Origin: an uncultured Pelagibacteraceae bacterium
GTDB lineage: Bacteria; Pseudomonadota; Alphaproteobacteria; Pelagibacterales; Pelagibacteraceae
Assembly (NCBI GenBank): GCA_902627735.1
Contig: CACOKI010000008.1
Coordinates: forward strand, 1-49,606
Direction of reading: 5' to 3'
Length of the DNA: 49,606 nucleotides
Shown piece after piece: positions 1-8,660 of the stretch. Each line of letters opens with the position of its first letter. Position 1 is the stretch's first letter. The position numbers and the translations under genes are program-made. A model generated the notes under the pieces. That model searched no databases. It saw only the letters and a program-made list of their open reading frames with translations, and was not told where the DNA came from.

Positions 1-520
1 AATAATAGCTGCGGTGTTATTAGTTGCACTTCTTATAATTGGTATAGGAAAGCTATCGAATATAATCTTTTATGTAGAAAAGCCTAAAACACCAGGTTAT
101 GTGGTAGAGGTAGAAAATGCGGTTGCCGCGAATATTGTATCAACTGCTGAAGCTTCTGAAGAAAAAATAGATATTGCATCTCTAATGGCGATGGGTGATC
201 TTGCTACAGGAGAAAAAGTTTTTAAAAAATGTGCTGCTTGTCATTCAATTATTAAAGGTGGTAAAAATAACATTGGTCCTGCACTTTATAATGTTGTTGG
301 TAGAAAAGTTGGAGTTATCAATGATTACAAATATTCTAAAGCACTCTCTGAATATGGCAAGGAGTGGACATTTGAAGAATTAAATGGTTATTTAATTAAA
401 CCAGCAAAATGGATTAAGGGTACTAAAATGGCATTTGCTGGATTGAAAAAAGAAAAAGATAGAGCTTCTGTAATTAAGTATTTGAATCAAAATTCTGACA
501 ATCCTTTACCACTACCTTAA
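1..520 (+). CDS. membrane-anchored class I cytochrome c, 5' end cut by window
   Basis: Mono-haem c-type cytochrome, probably an electron carrier to the terminal oxidase, held in the membrane by an uncleaved N-terminal helix. The reading frame is open to the window edge (codons Ile-Ile-Ala-Ala precede the first possible GTG at 14), so the true start lies upstream. Counting from that GTG, a hydrophobic helix covers residues 1-20, a linker rich in Ala/Glu follows, the haem site CAACH is at 73-77, and Met139 in TKMAFAGL is the likely second haem-iron ligand. This resembles the CycM-type membrane cytochromes of alphaproteobacteria. Its stop codon overlaps the 3' end of the convergent argF gene by 9 bp. 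Family call is firm; the exact redox partner is inference. Confidence 0.88.
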   Translation, partial: IIAAVLLVALLIIGIGKLSNIIFYVEKPKTPGYVVEVENAVAANIVSTAEASEEKIDIASLMAMGDLATGEKVFKKCAACHSIIKGGKNNIGPALYNVVGRKVGVINDYKYSKALSEYGKEWTFEELNGYLIKPAKWIKGTKMAFAGLKKEKDRASVIKYLNQNSDNPLPLP

Positions 521-1441
521 TTTTCCAAAACAATAAAGCAGAATAGATTTTTGCACATGAACTCTATTAAGAGCTTGTTGCCATACTTTGGATTGATTGC
601 TTGAAAAAACATTATCATCTACCTCGGGTCCTCGTGGCAAACAATGAAGAAAAATACAGTCTCTTTTCGCAAAACTCATTAATTTCTTATCAATTCTAAA
701 TCTTTTAAAATGATTTAATTTTTTAATCGTATTAACTTGGTCATTTATTGATATTACTTTATCTGAAAAAATTACGTCAGCACCTATCATTGCTTTTTTT
801 GGGTCATTATGAATAAGAATTTTATTCTTATTACTTTTGATATAGCCTAAAATTTCTTTATTAGGTTTGTATTCTTTTGGACATCCAATATTTAAATTAA
901 AAGAAAATTTAATTGATGCCGCTATTAAAGAATTTAAAACATTATTTGAATCCCCTATCCAAGTGATTTTCAATTTTGATATTAGCTTTTTTTTTATTTC
1001 CTCAACAGTAAAAACATCTGATAAAATTTGTGTAGGATGCGAACTTGGACTTAGTCCATTTATAATCGGTATTGATAAATACTTTTTAAATTCCTTTAAT
1101 TTTTTGTCACTGCCTGTTCTAAGCATGAAGGCGTTTCCAAAATTCGATAATATCTTAGCCGTATCTTCAATGCTCTCGCCTCCTTTTGATAAATGTAATT
1201 CATCTGGTCTTAGTGTTAAAGCGCTACCACCAAGTTGCTTGATGGCTAAATAAAAGCTTAATCTTGTTCTGAGACTCGATTTTTCAAACATTTGTATTAA
1301 TAATTTTCCCTTTAATGGTGCTCCCTTGTCAGCTTCTAAAATGTTTAATTTCTTTCTTGCATTCTTTCTATTCTTTGCATCTTTTAGGATTTTCCTCAGA
1401 TGACTTACTGGTATATCTTTTAAATCTGTGAAATGATTCAT
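512..1441 (-). CDS. argF: ornithine carbamoyltransferase
   Basis: Makes citrulline from ornithine and carbamoyl phosphate, the sixth step of arginine synthesis; cytoplasmic. At 309 aa it has the usual length. The carbamoyl-phosphate loop is SSLRTR at residues 55-60, followed by the HPTQ motif near 135 and HCLPRG near 266. The ornithine-binding loop, usually D-x-W-x-S-M-G, reads SDKVISIND and is divergent, so substrate specificity is slightly less certain than the fold. The C-terminal NRVHVQKSILLY is typical of alphaproteobacterial enzymes. It starts one base after the argD stop on the same strand, so the two are one transcript, and it converges on the cytochrome c gene with a 9-bp overlap. 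Confidence 0.93.
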   Translation of the reverse strand: MNHFTDLKDIPVSHLRKILKDAKNRKNARKKLNILEADKGAPLKGKLLIQMFEKSSLRTRLSFYLAIKQLGGSALTLRPDELHLSKGGESIEDTAKILSNFGNAFMLRTGSDKKLKEFKKYLSIPIINGLSPSSHPTQILSDVFTVEEIKKKLISKLKITWIGDSNNVLNSLIAASIKFSFNLNIGCPKEYKPNKEILGYIKSNKNKILIHNDPKKAMIGADVIFSDKVISINDQVNTIKKLNHFKRFRIDKKLMSFAKRDCIFLHCLPRGPEVDDNVFSSNQSKVWQQALNRVHVQKSILLYCFGKLR

Positions 1442-1442
1442 T

Positions 1443-2621
1443 TTATATAAATTCCAAACAGACTTTATTTATTATTTTTAAAGCAACATTTATTTCTTTT
1501 CTTTTTACATTTAATGGAGGCAATATACGAACAACATTTTCTGATGCACGTATTGTTAACAACTTATTATCCATTAATCTTTTTATGAACTGAACTTGAC
1601 CTTTGTGAAGTTGGATTCCTATTAATAAACCTCTTCCTCTAATTTCCTTAATAACATTCGGATATTTTCTTTTCAAATTATTTAATTTTAAAAAAAAATA
1701 TCTTGATGACTTCTTAACATTATTCAAAAATTTTTTACTTGAAACTATATCCATCACTGTATTTCCTACAGACATTGCCAGAGGGTTTCCTCCAAAAGTT
1801 GATCCATGTGTTCCAGGTATCATTCCTGCGGCAACCTTTTTTGTCATTAAAACAGCACCGATGGGAAATCCACCACCAATACCTTTTGCAATTGGTACTA
1901 TATCAGGTTTAATTTTAGACTGTTCAAAAGCAAAAAAATCCCCAGATCTTGATATACCTGATTGAACTTCATCAACAATTAACAAAATTTCTTTTTTATT
2001 ACAAATTTTTCTTAAATATTTAAGGCATTTGTTAGGTATTGTTTTAATACCACCTTCACCTAGAATAGTCTCAACCATGATGGCTGCGGTATTCTTTTTA
2101 ATCTTTCTTTTAATATTTGGAAATCTTGGTTTTGAATTTTTAAATTCAATATGATCAAATCCAGGAACTTTTGGTCCAAAACCCTCTGTCATTTTTTTTG
2201 ACCCGCTTGCAAAAATTGCAGCTAATGTTCTGCCGTGAAATGAATTTTTTATACACAAAATTCTATTCTTATTAGGTTTTCCAATAGAATAGAAATATCT
2301 TCTTGCAACCTTTATTGCTGCTTCAGTGGCCTCTGCACCACTATTTTGAAACATAACAAAATCAGCAAATGTTTTTTGACATAATTTTTTCGCTAATTTT
2401 TCCCCTTCTGGAATTTGAAATGCATTTGAGACATGCCAAAGCTTTTTAGACTGATTTTTAATTGCTTTAACCAGTTTTGGATTTGCATGACCTAGAGAAT
2501 TTACTGCTATACCTTGAACAAAATCTAAATATTTCTTATTATCAGTTGAATAAAGATAACTTCCTTTTCCATATTTAAACGAAATTTTTTTTCTATTATA
2601 ATTTTTTGCTAAATAACTCAT
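1443..2621 (-). CDS. argD: acetylornithine aminotransferase
   Basis: PLP-dependent class III aminotransferase converting N-acetylglutamate semialdehyde to N-acetylornithine; ArgD enzymes often also serve in the succinyl-DAP branch of lysine synthesis. It is 392 aa with a complete fold: NSGAEATE at 93-100, the cofactor aspartate in VDEVQ (Asp218) and Schiff-base Lys246 in PIAKGIGGGFP. Placement directly before argF on the same strand supports arginine synthesis. The dapD and dapE genes lie about 31 kb away in the window with no separate dapC aminotransferase beside them, which fits a dual ArgD/DapC role (inference). Confidence 0.94.
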   Translation of the reverse strand: MSYLAKNYNRKKISFKYGKGSYLYSTDNKKYLDFVQGIAVNSLGHANPKLVKAIKNQSKKLWHVSNAFQIPEGEKLAKKLCQKTFADFVMFQNSGAEATEAAIKVARRYFYSIGKPNKNRILCIKNSFHGRTLAAIFASGSKKMTEGFGPKVPGFDHIEFKNSKPRFPNIKRKIKKNTAAIMVETILGEGGIKTIPNKCLKYLRKICNKKEILLIVDEVQSGISRSGDFFAFEQSKIKPDIVPIAKGIGGGFPIGAVLMTKKVAAGMIPGTHGSTFGGNPLAMSVGNTVMDIVSSKKFLNNVKKSSRYFFLKLNNLKRKYPNVIKEIRGRGLLIGIQLHKGQVQFIKRLMDNKLLTIRASENVVRILPPLNVKRKEINVALKIINKVCLEFI

Positions 2622-2784
2622 TATTTAAACTTTTTATAATTAAAATCTTTAGATACAAGTATGGATTGAATACTTTTCATAAAAATTAATATCATGTGCA
2701 TAACTTGTAGAATTGTTTATTAATTTTATTCAGATACCTTTATATAGTATTTATAAATTAAACTAACACATTATATAGAAATAT

Positions 2785-3279
2785 ATGAGTTGGACAGATG
2801 AAAAAGTAAATAAATTAAAAGAATTATGGGGCAAGGGAAATACAGCTAGTCAAATTGCTGAGATTATCGGAGGTATTAGTAGAAATGCAGTAATAGGTAA
2901 GGCGCATAGATTAAATTTATCTGCAAAAATAAAAACTAGAACTGCAACAAATAACCAAAATTTTGAGAATTCACAAGATATTAAGAATGAAAAATTAAAG
3001 AGGGGTAGAAGAAATAAGTTTAAATCTTTAATAATAGAAAAAGATTTTGAACCAGAAAATCCTAAACAACTGGAAGAGTTAGACGAAAATTCCTGTAAGT
3101 GGCCTATAGGTCATCCAGATGAAAAAAATTTTTATTTTTGTGGAAGAACATCGTTAAAAGATTTTTCTTATTGTAAACTACATTTATTATATGCTTACCA
3201 ACCTAAAGGTAAAAAAGAAGATGTCTCTGAAAAAGATGAGATGCCTGAGATAATTAAAAAGAGGATACAATCTGCATAA
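2785..3279 (+). CDS. gcrA: GcrA cell-cycle transcription regulator
   Basis: GcrA is a sigma70-associated transcription factor of alphaproteobacteria that in Caulobacter recognises promoters methylated at GANTC by CcrM. The 164-aa protein has the family N terminus (MSWTDEKV...LWGKGNTASQIA), a helix-turn-helix ending in NAVIGKAHRL near residue 40, a basic linker, and a C-terminal Cys-rich region (CKWPIGHPD, YFCG, YCKLH) that matches the sigma-interacting domain. It has its own 163-bp upstream space, divergent from argD. No clear GANTC site was seen in that space, so autoregulation by methylation is not supported here. Product call is strong. Confidence 0.93.
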   Translation: MSWTDEKVNKLKELWGKGNTASQIAEIIGGISRNAVIGKAHRLNLSAKIKTRTATNNQNFENSQDIKNEKLKRGRRNKFKSLIIEKDFEPENPKQLEELDENSCKWPIGHPDEKNFYFCGRTSLKDFSYCKLHLLYAYQPKGKKEDVSEKDEMPEIIKKRIQSA

Positions 3280-3296
3280 TAATTAATATTTAGGTA

Positions 3297-4244
3297 TTAA
3301 TTATATTTTTCAGTAGAATATTGCCCTCCTTCTTTCCACATATAAGAATATTTTTCAACTTCCTTATCAAATAACCTTCTGCTGGGTAATCCTATATCAA
3401 AATTAGTTTTGTATTGACCTGAGGAAATATTATCATATTTAAGTAATCTCAACTGATCTTGAGTTAATAACGGACTTGGCATTAATTCAAAAATTTTTGC
3501 TAAAAAATTTGCAAAACTCAAAGGGAATGGTACTAAAATTCTTTTTTTTTCAATTGAATTTAATAGCTTTTCTAAAATTTCCTTAAATGTTAAAACTTCT
3601 GGACCAACACATTCTATAATATTTTGATCAACATTTTTTGAAATCACGTGATAGATTATCTCTGTTAAGTCTGAACAGTGTATTGGCATAAATTTTGTTT
3701 TTCCTGAATAATATATCGGAAAAAAAGGAAGATTATTCAGCAATGTCATGAATAAAGTGGTAAAATTATCCGATCTAGAAAAAACTAATGAAGGTCTTAA
3801 AATTGTGGCACGAGAAAAATTTTTTAAAATTTCTAATTCACCTTCTAATTTACTTTTGGCATAATCTGAGTCGACAGCCTTATTAACACCTAATGCAGAC
3901 AAATGTATAAAGTGCTTTAACTTATATTCTTTACATAATTTCGCTAATAATTTTGGGAATATTGCATGGATATTCTTAAATGAATTTGCTCTTTTTTCAA
4001 ATAAAATGCCAATTAAATTTATACATATGTCAGTATCATTAAAAAGTTTTCTAATTTTTTTTTCATCAAAAATATTTGCTTCAATTAAATTAATATAACC
4101 AGCATTTCCCATTATTTTCATTTTATGGCCTTTTTGATGAATATTTCTTGTAACAACAGTAACCCTATAATTATTTTTAGTTAATAATCTTACTAGATGG
4201 CTGCCAACTTGGCCTGTGCCTCCAAAAATTAATATTTTTTTCAT
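3297..4244 (-). CDS. NAD(P)-binding atypical SDR, complex I NDUFA9-like
   Basis: Atypical short-chain dehydrogenase related to the NDUFA9 accessory subunit of mitochondrial complex I and its alphaproteobacterial homologues. I start at the ATG at 4244 (protein MKKILIFGGTGQVG, 315 aa), because the next upstream option is a TTG at 4256 and the nucleotide-binding GGTGQVGSH should sit near the N terminus. The Rossmann fold continues with INLIGIL, the HLSALGV strand and a Y-x-x-x-K in YAKSK. The family lacks a proven catalytic role in many members; a link to respiratory complex I or quinone chemistry is inference. It converges on gcrA with a 17-bp gap and diverges from the RNase D gene. Confidence 0.82.
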   Translation of the reverse strand: MKKILIFGGTGQVGSHLVRLLTKNNYRVTVVTRNIHQKGHKMKIMGNAGYINLIEANIFDEKKIRKLFNDTDICINLIGILFEKRANSFKNIHAIFPKLLAKLCKEYKLKHFIHLSALGVNKAVDSDYAKSKLEGELEILKNFSRATILRPSLVFSRSDNFTTLFMTLLNNLPFFPIYYSGKTKFMPIHCSDLTEIIYHVISKNVDQNIIECVGPEVLTFKEILEKLLNSIEKKRILVPFPLSFANFLAKIFELMPSPLLTQDQLRLLKYDNISSGQYKTNFDIGLPSRRLFDKEVEKYSYMWKEGGQYSTEKYN

Positions 4245-4296
4245 AATAGTTATCAAAAAATAGACATTATTGTTTAGTCTTTATATATATAAATAT

Positions 4297-4914
4297 ATGA
4301 ATAATATCAAAGTTTTTGAAAACGATTTACCTGAAGATTTAGATTTATCAAATGAAAAACTAATTGGACTAGACAATGAGGCTTTAGGATTGGTATTAGG
4401 AAGAGATCCATTAACGTTGGTTCAATTAGGCTTGGAGTCGAAAAATTTTTATTTGATAAAACTAAATAGAGAAACTTATCATGCGCCAAATTTGGTAAAA
4501 ACTTTATCAAATACAAATACGCAATTTATAATGCACTATGCTAGACAAGATTTACTATGGTTAAAATATCACTTAAAAGTGCAACCAAAAAATATATTTT
4601 GTACTAAGGTGGCATCCAAGATAGCAAGAACTGCGAGCTCTTTTCACGGATATAAAGATCTTGTTAAAGAATTTTGTGGAAAAGACATTTCAAAAAGAGA
4701 ACAACAAAGTGATTGGGGAAATCCAAATCTCTCAGAAAAACAAATTAAGTACGCTGCCTCAGATACTGAATATCTGTTTGAAATAAGAAAAAAATTAATT
4801 AGCATGTTAGAGAGAGAAAAAAGAATTGATTTGTTTAAGAAATCTATGAATGTAATACCAGTTTTGGTGGATATGGAAATAGCTGGTTATAAACTTTCTA
4901 CATTTGAACATTAA
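4297..4914 (+). CDS. rnd: ribonuclease D-type 3'-5' exonuclease, catalytic domain only
   Basis: DEDDy exoribonuclease implicated in tRNA 3'-end trimming. I use the ATG at 4297 (205 aa, MNNIKVFEND) rather than a TTG 27 bases upstream that would add an unlikely YIYKY-rich leader. Motif I is DNE at residues 26-28 within IGLDNEALGL, motif II is the HYARQDLLWLKYHL helix, and motif III is YAASDTEYLFE. It is about half the length of E. coli RNase D because the two HRDC domains are absent, which is common in alphaproteobacteria. It heads a run of plus-strand genes and lies 2 bases before kdsD, as in the rnd-kdsD-lptC order often seen in this class. Confidence 0.88.
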   Translation: MNNIKVFENDLPEDLDLSNEKLIGLDNEALGLVLGRDPLTLVQLGLESKNFYLIKLNRETYHAPNLVKTLSNTNTQFIMHYARQDLLWLKYHLKVQPKNIFCTKVASKIARTASSFHGYKDLVKEFCGKDISKREQQSDWGNPNLSEKQIKYAASDTEYLFEIRKKLISMLEREKRIDLFKKSMNVIPVLVDMEIAGYKLSTFEH

Positions 4915-4916
4915 TT

Positions 4917-5888
4917 ATGAAAAAAAAATATAATAATATTGGAAAAAAGGTAATTGAACTACAAATTAAAGCTTTACAGAAATTAAAAAGTTCAATTGGC
5001 AATTCTTTTAATCAAACGATAGAAATTTTAAGCAAGTGTCAGTCAAAAATTATATTATGTGGTGTAGGCAAAAGTGGTTTGATAGCATCAAAAATCTCTG
5101 CTACCTTATCATCGGTTGGAACTCCTTCTTTTACAATTTCTGCTAGTGATAGTTCACATGGCGACTTAGGATCAATTTCTAAAAGAGATATATTAATTTT
5201 GATTAGTTATTCAGGAAATACTGAGGAACTAAAAAACATAATTCAATACGCAAATAGAAATAGAATTAAACTTATCGGTATTATGTCAAAAAAAAATTCT
5301 TTATTATATAAAAGCTCAAATGTTAAATTATTAATTCCAGAAGTAAAAGAATCTGGACATGGAATAGTTCCTACCTCGAGCACCACAGCTCAATTAGCTA
5401 TAGGCGATGCTATTGCAATAGCTTTAATGAGTTATAAAAAATTTAGCAAGTTAGATTTCAAAAAATTTCATCCCTCAGGTAGTTTAGGAAAAAAACTTAA
5501 AACTGTTGAAGACCTGATGATTATAAAAAATAAAATTCCTTTCATAAATGAAAACTCATCTCTAAAAAAAACAATTAAGATTATTAATTCAAAAAAACTT
5601 GGTGTTGTTGTAATTAGAAATAAAAAAAAAGAAACAACAGGCATTTTTACAGATGGTGATATCAAAAGAACATTACAAAAGAAAAATATGGCTATTAATG
5701 ATTTAATCATAAAATCCATAATGACAAAAAATCCGATATCTATAAGTAAAAATGAGCTTGCTGCTAAGGCAATCGAAGTAATGAACAGAAAAAAAATTAC
5801 AAGTTTATGTGTACATAATGATAAAAACAAAGGAAAAACTATCGGAATTATACATATACACGATTTAATGAGTTCTGGTATTCTTTAA
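4917..5888 (+). CDS. kdsD: arabinose-5-phosphate isomerase (KpsF/GutQ family)
   Basis: Interconverts ribulose 5-phosphate and arabinose 5-phosphate, the first step to Kdo of lipopolysaccharide. The 323-aa protein has an N-terminal SIS domain with GVGKSGLIASK and the phosphosugar-binding SYSGNTEEL, then HGIVPTSSTTAQLA typical of the family, and two C-terminal CBS domains (around 205-265 and 270-323, the second starting MTKNPISIS). Position between RNase D and lptC supports a role in LPS assembly. Start ATG lies two bases after the previous stop, so translational coupling is likely. Confidence 0.93.
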   Translation: MKKKYNNIGKKVIELQIKALQKLKSSIGNSFNQTIEILSKCQSKIILCGVGKSGLIASKISATLSSVGTPSFTISASDSSHGDLGSISKRDILILISYSGNTEELKNIIQYANRNRIKLIGIMSKKNSLLYKSSNVKLLIPEVKESGHGIVPTSSTTAQLAIGDAIAIALMSYKKFSKLDFKKFHPSGSLGKKLKTVEDLMIIKNKIPFINENSSLKKTIKIINSKKLGVVVIRNKKKETTGIFTDGDIKRTLQKKNMAINDLIIKSIMTKNPISISKNELAAKAIEVMNRKKITSLCVHNDKNKGKTIGIIHIHDLMSSGIL

Positions 5889-5896
5889 CTTTTTTA

Positions 5897-6538
5897 ATGA
5901 AAAGAAAATATTTAATTCAAATAGTTTTATTTATTTTATTAATAATATTTTCAATTTCAGTTTTCAATTATTACTATAAGGAAAATGAACCGTTAAAAAA
6001 GAATACAATCAACAAAAAAGAAAGTTTTTCAGATAGTAAGAAGTCTTCAGAGCAACTAAATTTAATTAAAGATATAAAATATACTGCAAATAATATAAAA
6101 GGTGATATTTATGAAATTTTAGCAGATTTTGGAGAAACCAGTTTAGAGAATCCAGATTTGATGTTTTTAACTAACGTAAAAAGTAAAATTATTTTTTATG
6201 ATACAAAAAAAGAAAATATTAATTTAAAATCTAACTTTGCAAATTTTAATACAAAAACTTTTGAAACAACATTTATCAAAAATGTTGAAATTACAAGATA
6301 TAATGAGACTATAACAGGTGATGAATTATATATGGTTTTAGATATTGATAATGAAAATACTCAAAATAATCTAAATAAAGAAGAAAATATATTAAGAATG
6401 TCATACAATGTTCTTTTTCAAAAACCTGGATATGAACTCAAAGCTGATGTATTAGAGATTGATTTATTGACTAAAAATTTAAAAATATATATGCATGACT
6501 CAAAAGAAAAAGTATTGATTAACACAAAACTAAAATAG
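5897..6538 (+). CDS. lptC: LPS export protein LptC (OstA-like fold)
   Basis: Bitopic inner-membrane protein that receives LPS from the LptBFG transporter and passes it to the periplasmic bridge. The 213-aa product has an N-terminal membrane helix at about 5-24 and then a beta-rich periplasmic region, ending in repeats typical of the OstA/LptC jellyroll (ELKADVLEIDLLTKNLKIYM). Called mainly from this architecture and from its place between kdsD and lptB, since LptC is poorly conserved. In most alphaproteobacteria a separate lptA gene sits between lptC and lptB; here the two are 2 bases apart and lptA is missing. Confidence 0.8.
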   Translation: MKRKYLIQIVLFILLIIFSISVFNYYYKENEPLKKNTINKKESFSDSKKSSEQLNLIKDIKYTANNIKGDIYEILADFGETSLENPDLMFLTNVKSKIIFYDTKKENINLKSNFANFNTKTFETTFIKNVEITRYNETITGDELYMVLDIDNENTQNNLNKEENILRMSYNVLFQKPGYELKADVLEIDLLTKNLKIYMHDSKEKVLINTKLK

Positions 6539-6540
6539 TT

Positions 6541-7320
6541 ATGTCCGTTATTAAAAAATTTAGAATTACAAAAATAAAAAATAGTAAACCATTAGTTTCC
6601 CTTAAAAAAATTTCTTTATCTTTTAAAAAAAATCATCTAATTCTTGATAATATTTCCTTAGATATTTCAAAAGGTCAAATAATAGGATTACTAGGTCCTA
6701 ATGGAGCTGGTAAATCTTCGCTAATGAATCTAATTACCGGTATACTTAAACCAAATTTTGGAAATATTATGATAAATAACGAGGATATAACTGAATATCC
6801 AATTTATGAAAGAACTAAAAAGTTCAAGATTTCTTTTGTGCCACAAATTGGTGGCTACCTATCTGATTTAACAACCGAAGATAATTTGAATGCTATCGGT
6901 GAAATACTAATTAAAGATCTTAAATATAGAAAATCTAAAATAGAGGAATTAATTTCAAAATTCGAACTAGATGCTGTTAGAAAAGTTGAGGCAAAGTTTT
7001 TGAGTGGTGGAATGAAACGACGTTTAGTCATAAGTATGTCTTTATTGGGAGATCCTGAAATATTATTAATGGATGAGCCTTTGGCTGCACTAGATCCACA
7101 GACAATCCAAATGCTACAATCAATTATTATCAGATTACAGTCAGAGTATAATCTTACGATCTTGATTACCGATCACCAAGCAAGAGATCTTCTTGTAGTT
7201 TGTGATAAAGCTGTAATACTCTCAAATTCAAAAATTGTTGCTGAGGGAACTCCTAACCAACTTATGAAAAATGAAAATGCTGCAAAATATTATTTTGGAG
7301 AGAATTTTAAGTTTAATTAA
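6541..7320 (+). CDS. lptB: LPS export ABC transporter ATPase LptB
   Basis: ATPase that powers LPS extraction from the inner membrane together with LptF and LptG. All ABC elements are present in 259 aa: Walker A GPNGAGKSS near 54-62, Q-loop FVPQ, signature LSGGMKRR, Walker B ILLMDEP and switch His in TDHQARD. The C-terminal AAKYYFGENF resembles the LptB ending. The stretch after Walker B (LAALDPQ) departs from the usual FAGxDP of LptB, so another Lpt-like ABC ATPase cannot be wholly excluded, but the position directly after lptC favours LptB. rpoN, which often follows, is absent. Confidence 0.88.
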   Translation: MSVIKKFRITKIKNSKPLVSLKKISLSFKKNHLILDNISLDISKGQIIGLLGPNGAGKSSLMNLITGILKPNFGNIMINNEDITEYPIYERTKKFKISFVPQIGGYLSDLTTEDNLNAIGEILIKDLKYRKSKIEELISKFELDAVRKVEAKFLSGGMKRRLVISMSLLGDPEILLMDEPLAALDPQTIQMLQSIIIRLQSEYNLTILITDHQARDLLVVCDKAVILSNSKIVAEGTPNQLMKNENAAKYYFGENFKFN

Positions 7321-7328
7321 TCTTTTAA

Positions 7329-8660
7329 GTGAAAAAATATATAATTATTAAGAAAAAAATAGAGAATTTTAAAAAAAAATTCATTGAGGTTGAGGGGGAT
7401 AAATCTTTAAGCATCCGCTTTGTTCTTTTATCTGCTTTATCCGGAGGTAAATGCTCTGCTAAAAATTTACTTAAGTCAGAGGATGTTTTAAATGCGATTA
7501 ATTGTCTAGAAAAATTGGGTATTAGAACAATTTTTAAAAAAAAAAAAACTGAGATTTTTGGAAGAGGTTTGTTTGGTTTAAAATTTAAAAAAAATCTCAC
7601 TCTAGATGCGGGAAATTCTGGTACTACGGCGAGATTATTATGTTCTTTATTAATTGACTCAAACTTTCGAATTAGAATAACTGGTGACCAATCTCTTAAA
7701 AAAAGAGATATGAAAAGAATTATAAACCCCTTAAAAAAATTTGGAGTTTTTTTTAAAAGTAGAAATGGAAAACTCCCTTTAGAAATCAAAGGTACTAAAT
7801 TTCCTAAACCAATAAAATTTACTGAAAATTTAGGCTCAGCTCAATGTAAATCAGCTGTAATGATTGCTGCTTTAAAAACTAAAGGTATTACTAAATTAAA
7901 ATGTTTACCCTCTAGAAACCATACTGAATTAATGTTTAAAAATGTTTTAAAGCTTCCAATAAAAATAATAAAAAAAAATAAATATGAGGTTATTAATATA
8001 AAAGGACAAAGTGAGTTTAAACCATTTAGCTATCAAATACCAGGTGATATATCGTCAGCATCTTTTTTTATAGTTTTAACCTTATTATCGAAAAATAAAA
8101 TTTTAAAGATAAAAAACGTAAACCTTAATTCATCAAGAGCTGGGGTATTGAAAATATTAAAAATGATGGGAGGTAATATCAAGGTTTTAAATTTAAAAAA
8201 TTATAAAGGAGAAAAAATTGGTGATATTTTAGTTAAATCTACAAAAAAATTTAAATCAATTAATCTTAGTCCGAGATACAACAGTTCCGCTATAGATGAA
8301 TTTTTATTAATTTTTTTAGTCGCATGTAAATCCAAAGGTACAAGTGTCTTTAATAATTTAGGAGAATTAAATAAGAAAGAATCAAAAAGATTAAATTGGG
8401 GAATTAAGATACTTTTACAAATGGGGATTAAGGTTAAAAGAATTAAAAATTCTGGAATTAAAATTTGGGGTCAAGAAAATTTAAATCTAGATAAGAAAAT
8501 AATAATTAAAAACTATCTTAAAGATCACAGAATTTTAATGGTTTGTGTTATAGCAGGTTTGACATTGGGTGGTAATTGGAAAATTTATGATCATAATTGT
8601 TATAAAACTTCATTTCCGTCTTTTACAAAAATATTAAAAAATTTAGGTGCTAGGATATAA
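7329..8660 (+). CDS. aroA: EPSP synthase (3-phosphoshikimate 1-carboxyvinyltransferase)
   Basis: Sixth enzyme of the shikimate pathway, condensing shikimate 3-phosphate with phosphoenolpyruvate. It starts at GTG 7329 and is 443 aa. Family signatures visible are GDKSLSIR near the N terminus (usual form GDKSISHR), LDAGNSGTTARLL, GSAQCKSAVMIAAL, AIDEFLLIFLVA and KDHRILM. The replacement of His by Ile in the first motif is a divergence but the PEP and shikimate-binding Lys/Ser are kept. Its stop overlaps the cmk start by one base, so the two are coupled, an arrangement common in proteobacteria (aroA-cmk-rpsA). Confidence 0.92.
   Translation: MKKYIIIKKKIENFKKKFIEVEGDKSLSIRFVLLSALSGGKCSAKNLLKSEDVLNAINCLEKLGIRTIFKKKKTEIFGRGLFGLKFKKNLTLDAGNSGTTARLLCSLLIDSNFRIRITGDQSLKKRDMKRIINPLKKFGVFFKSRNGKLPLEIKGTKFPKPIKFTENLGSAQCKSAVMIAALKTKGITKLKCLPSRNHTELMFKNVLKLPIKIIKKNKYEVINIKGQSEFKPFSYQIPGDISSASFFIVLTLLSKNKILKIKNVNLNSSRAGVLKILKMMGGNIKVLNLKNYKGEKIGDILVKSTKKFKSINLSPRYNSSAIDEFLLIFLVACKSKGTSVFNNLGELNKKESKRLNWGIKILLQMGIKVKRIKNSGIKIWGQENLNLDKKIIIKNYLKDHRILMVCVIAGLTLGGNWKIYDHNCYKTSFPSFTKILKNLGARI

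Noticed and set aside
867..1253. Long antisense frames inside argF and other genes (for example 5468-5830, 7325-7789 and 32445-32732)
   Set aside because: They mirror real genes on the other strand, have Phe/Ser/Ile-rich composition typical of antisense translation of AT-rich genes, and show no motifs.
4256..4296. TTG starts extending the SDR and RNase D genes
   Set aside because: Both add non-conserved residues in AT-rich DNA; the ATGs at 4244 and 4297 give the standard family N termini.
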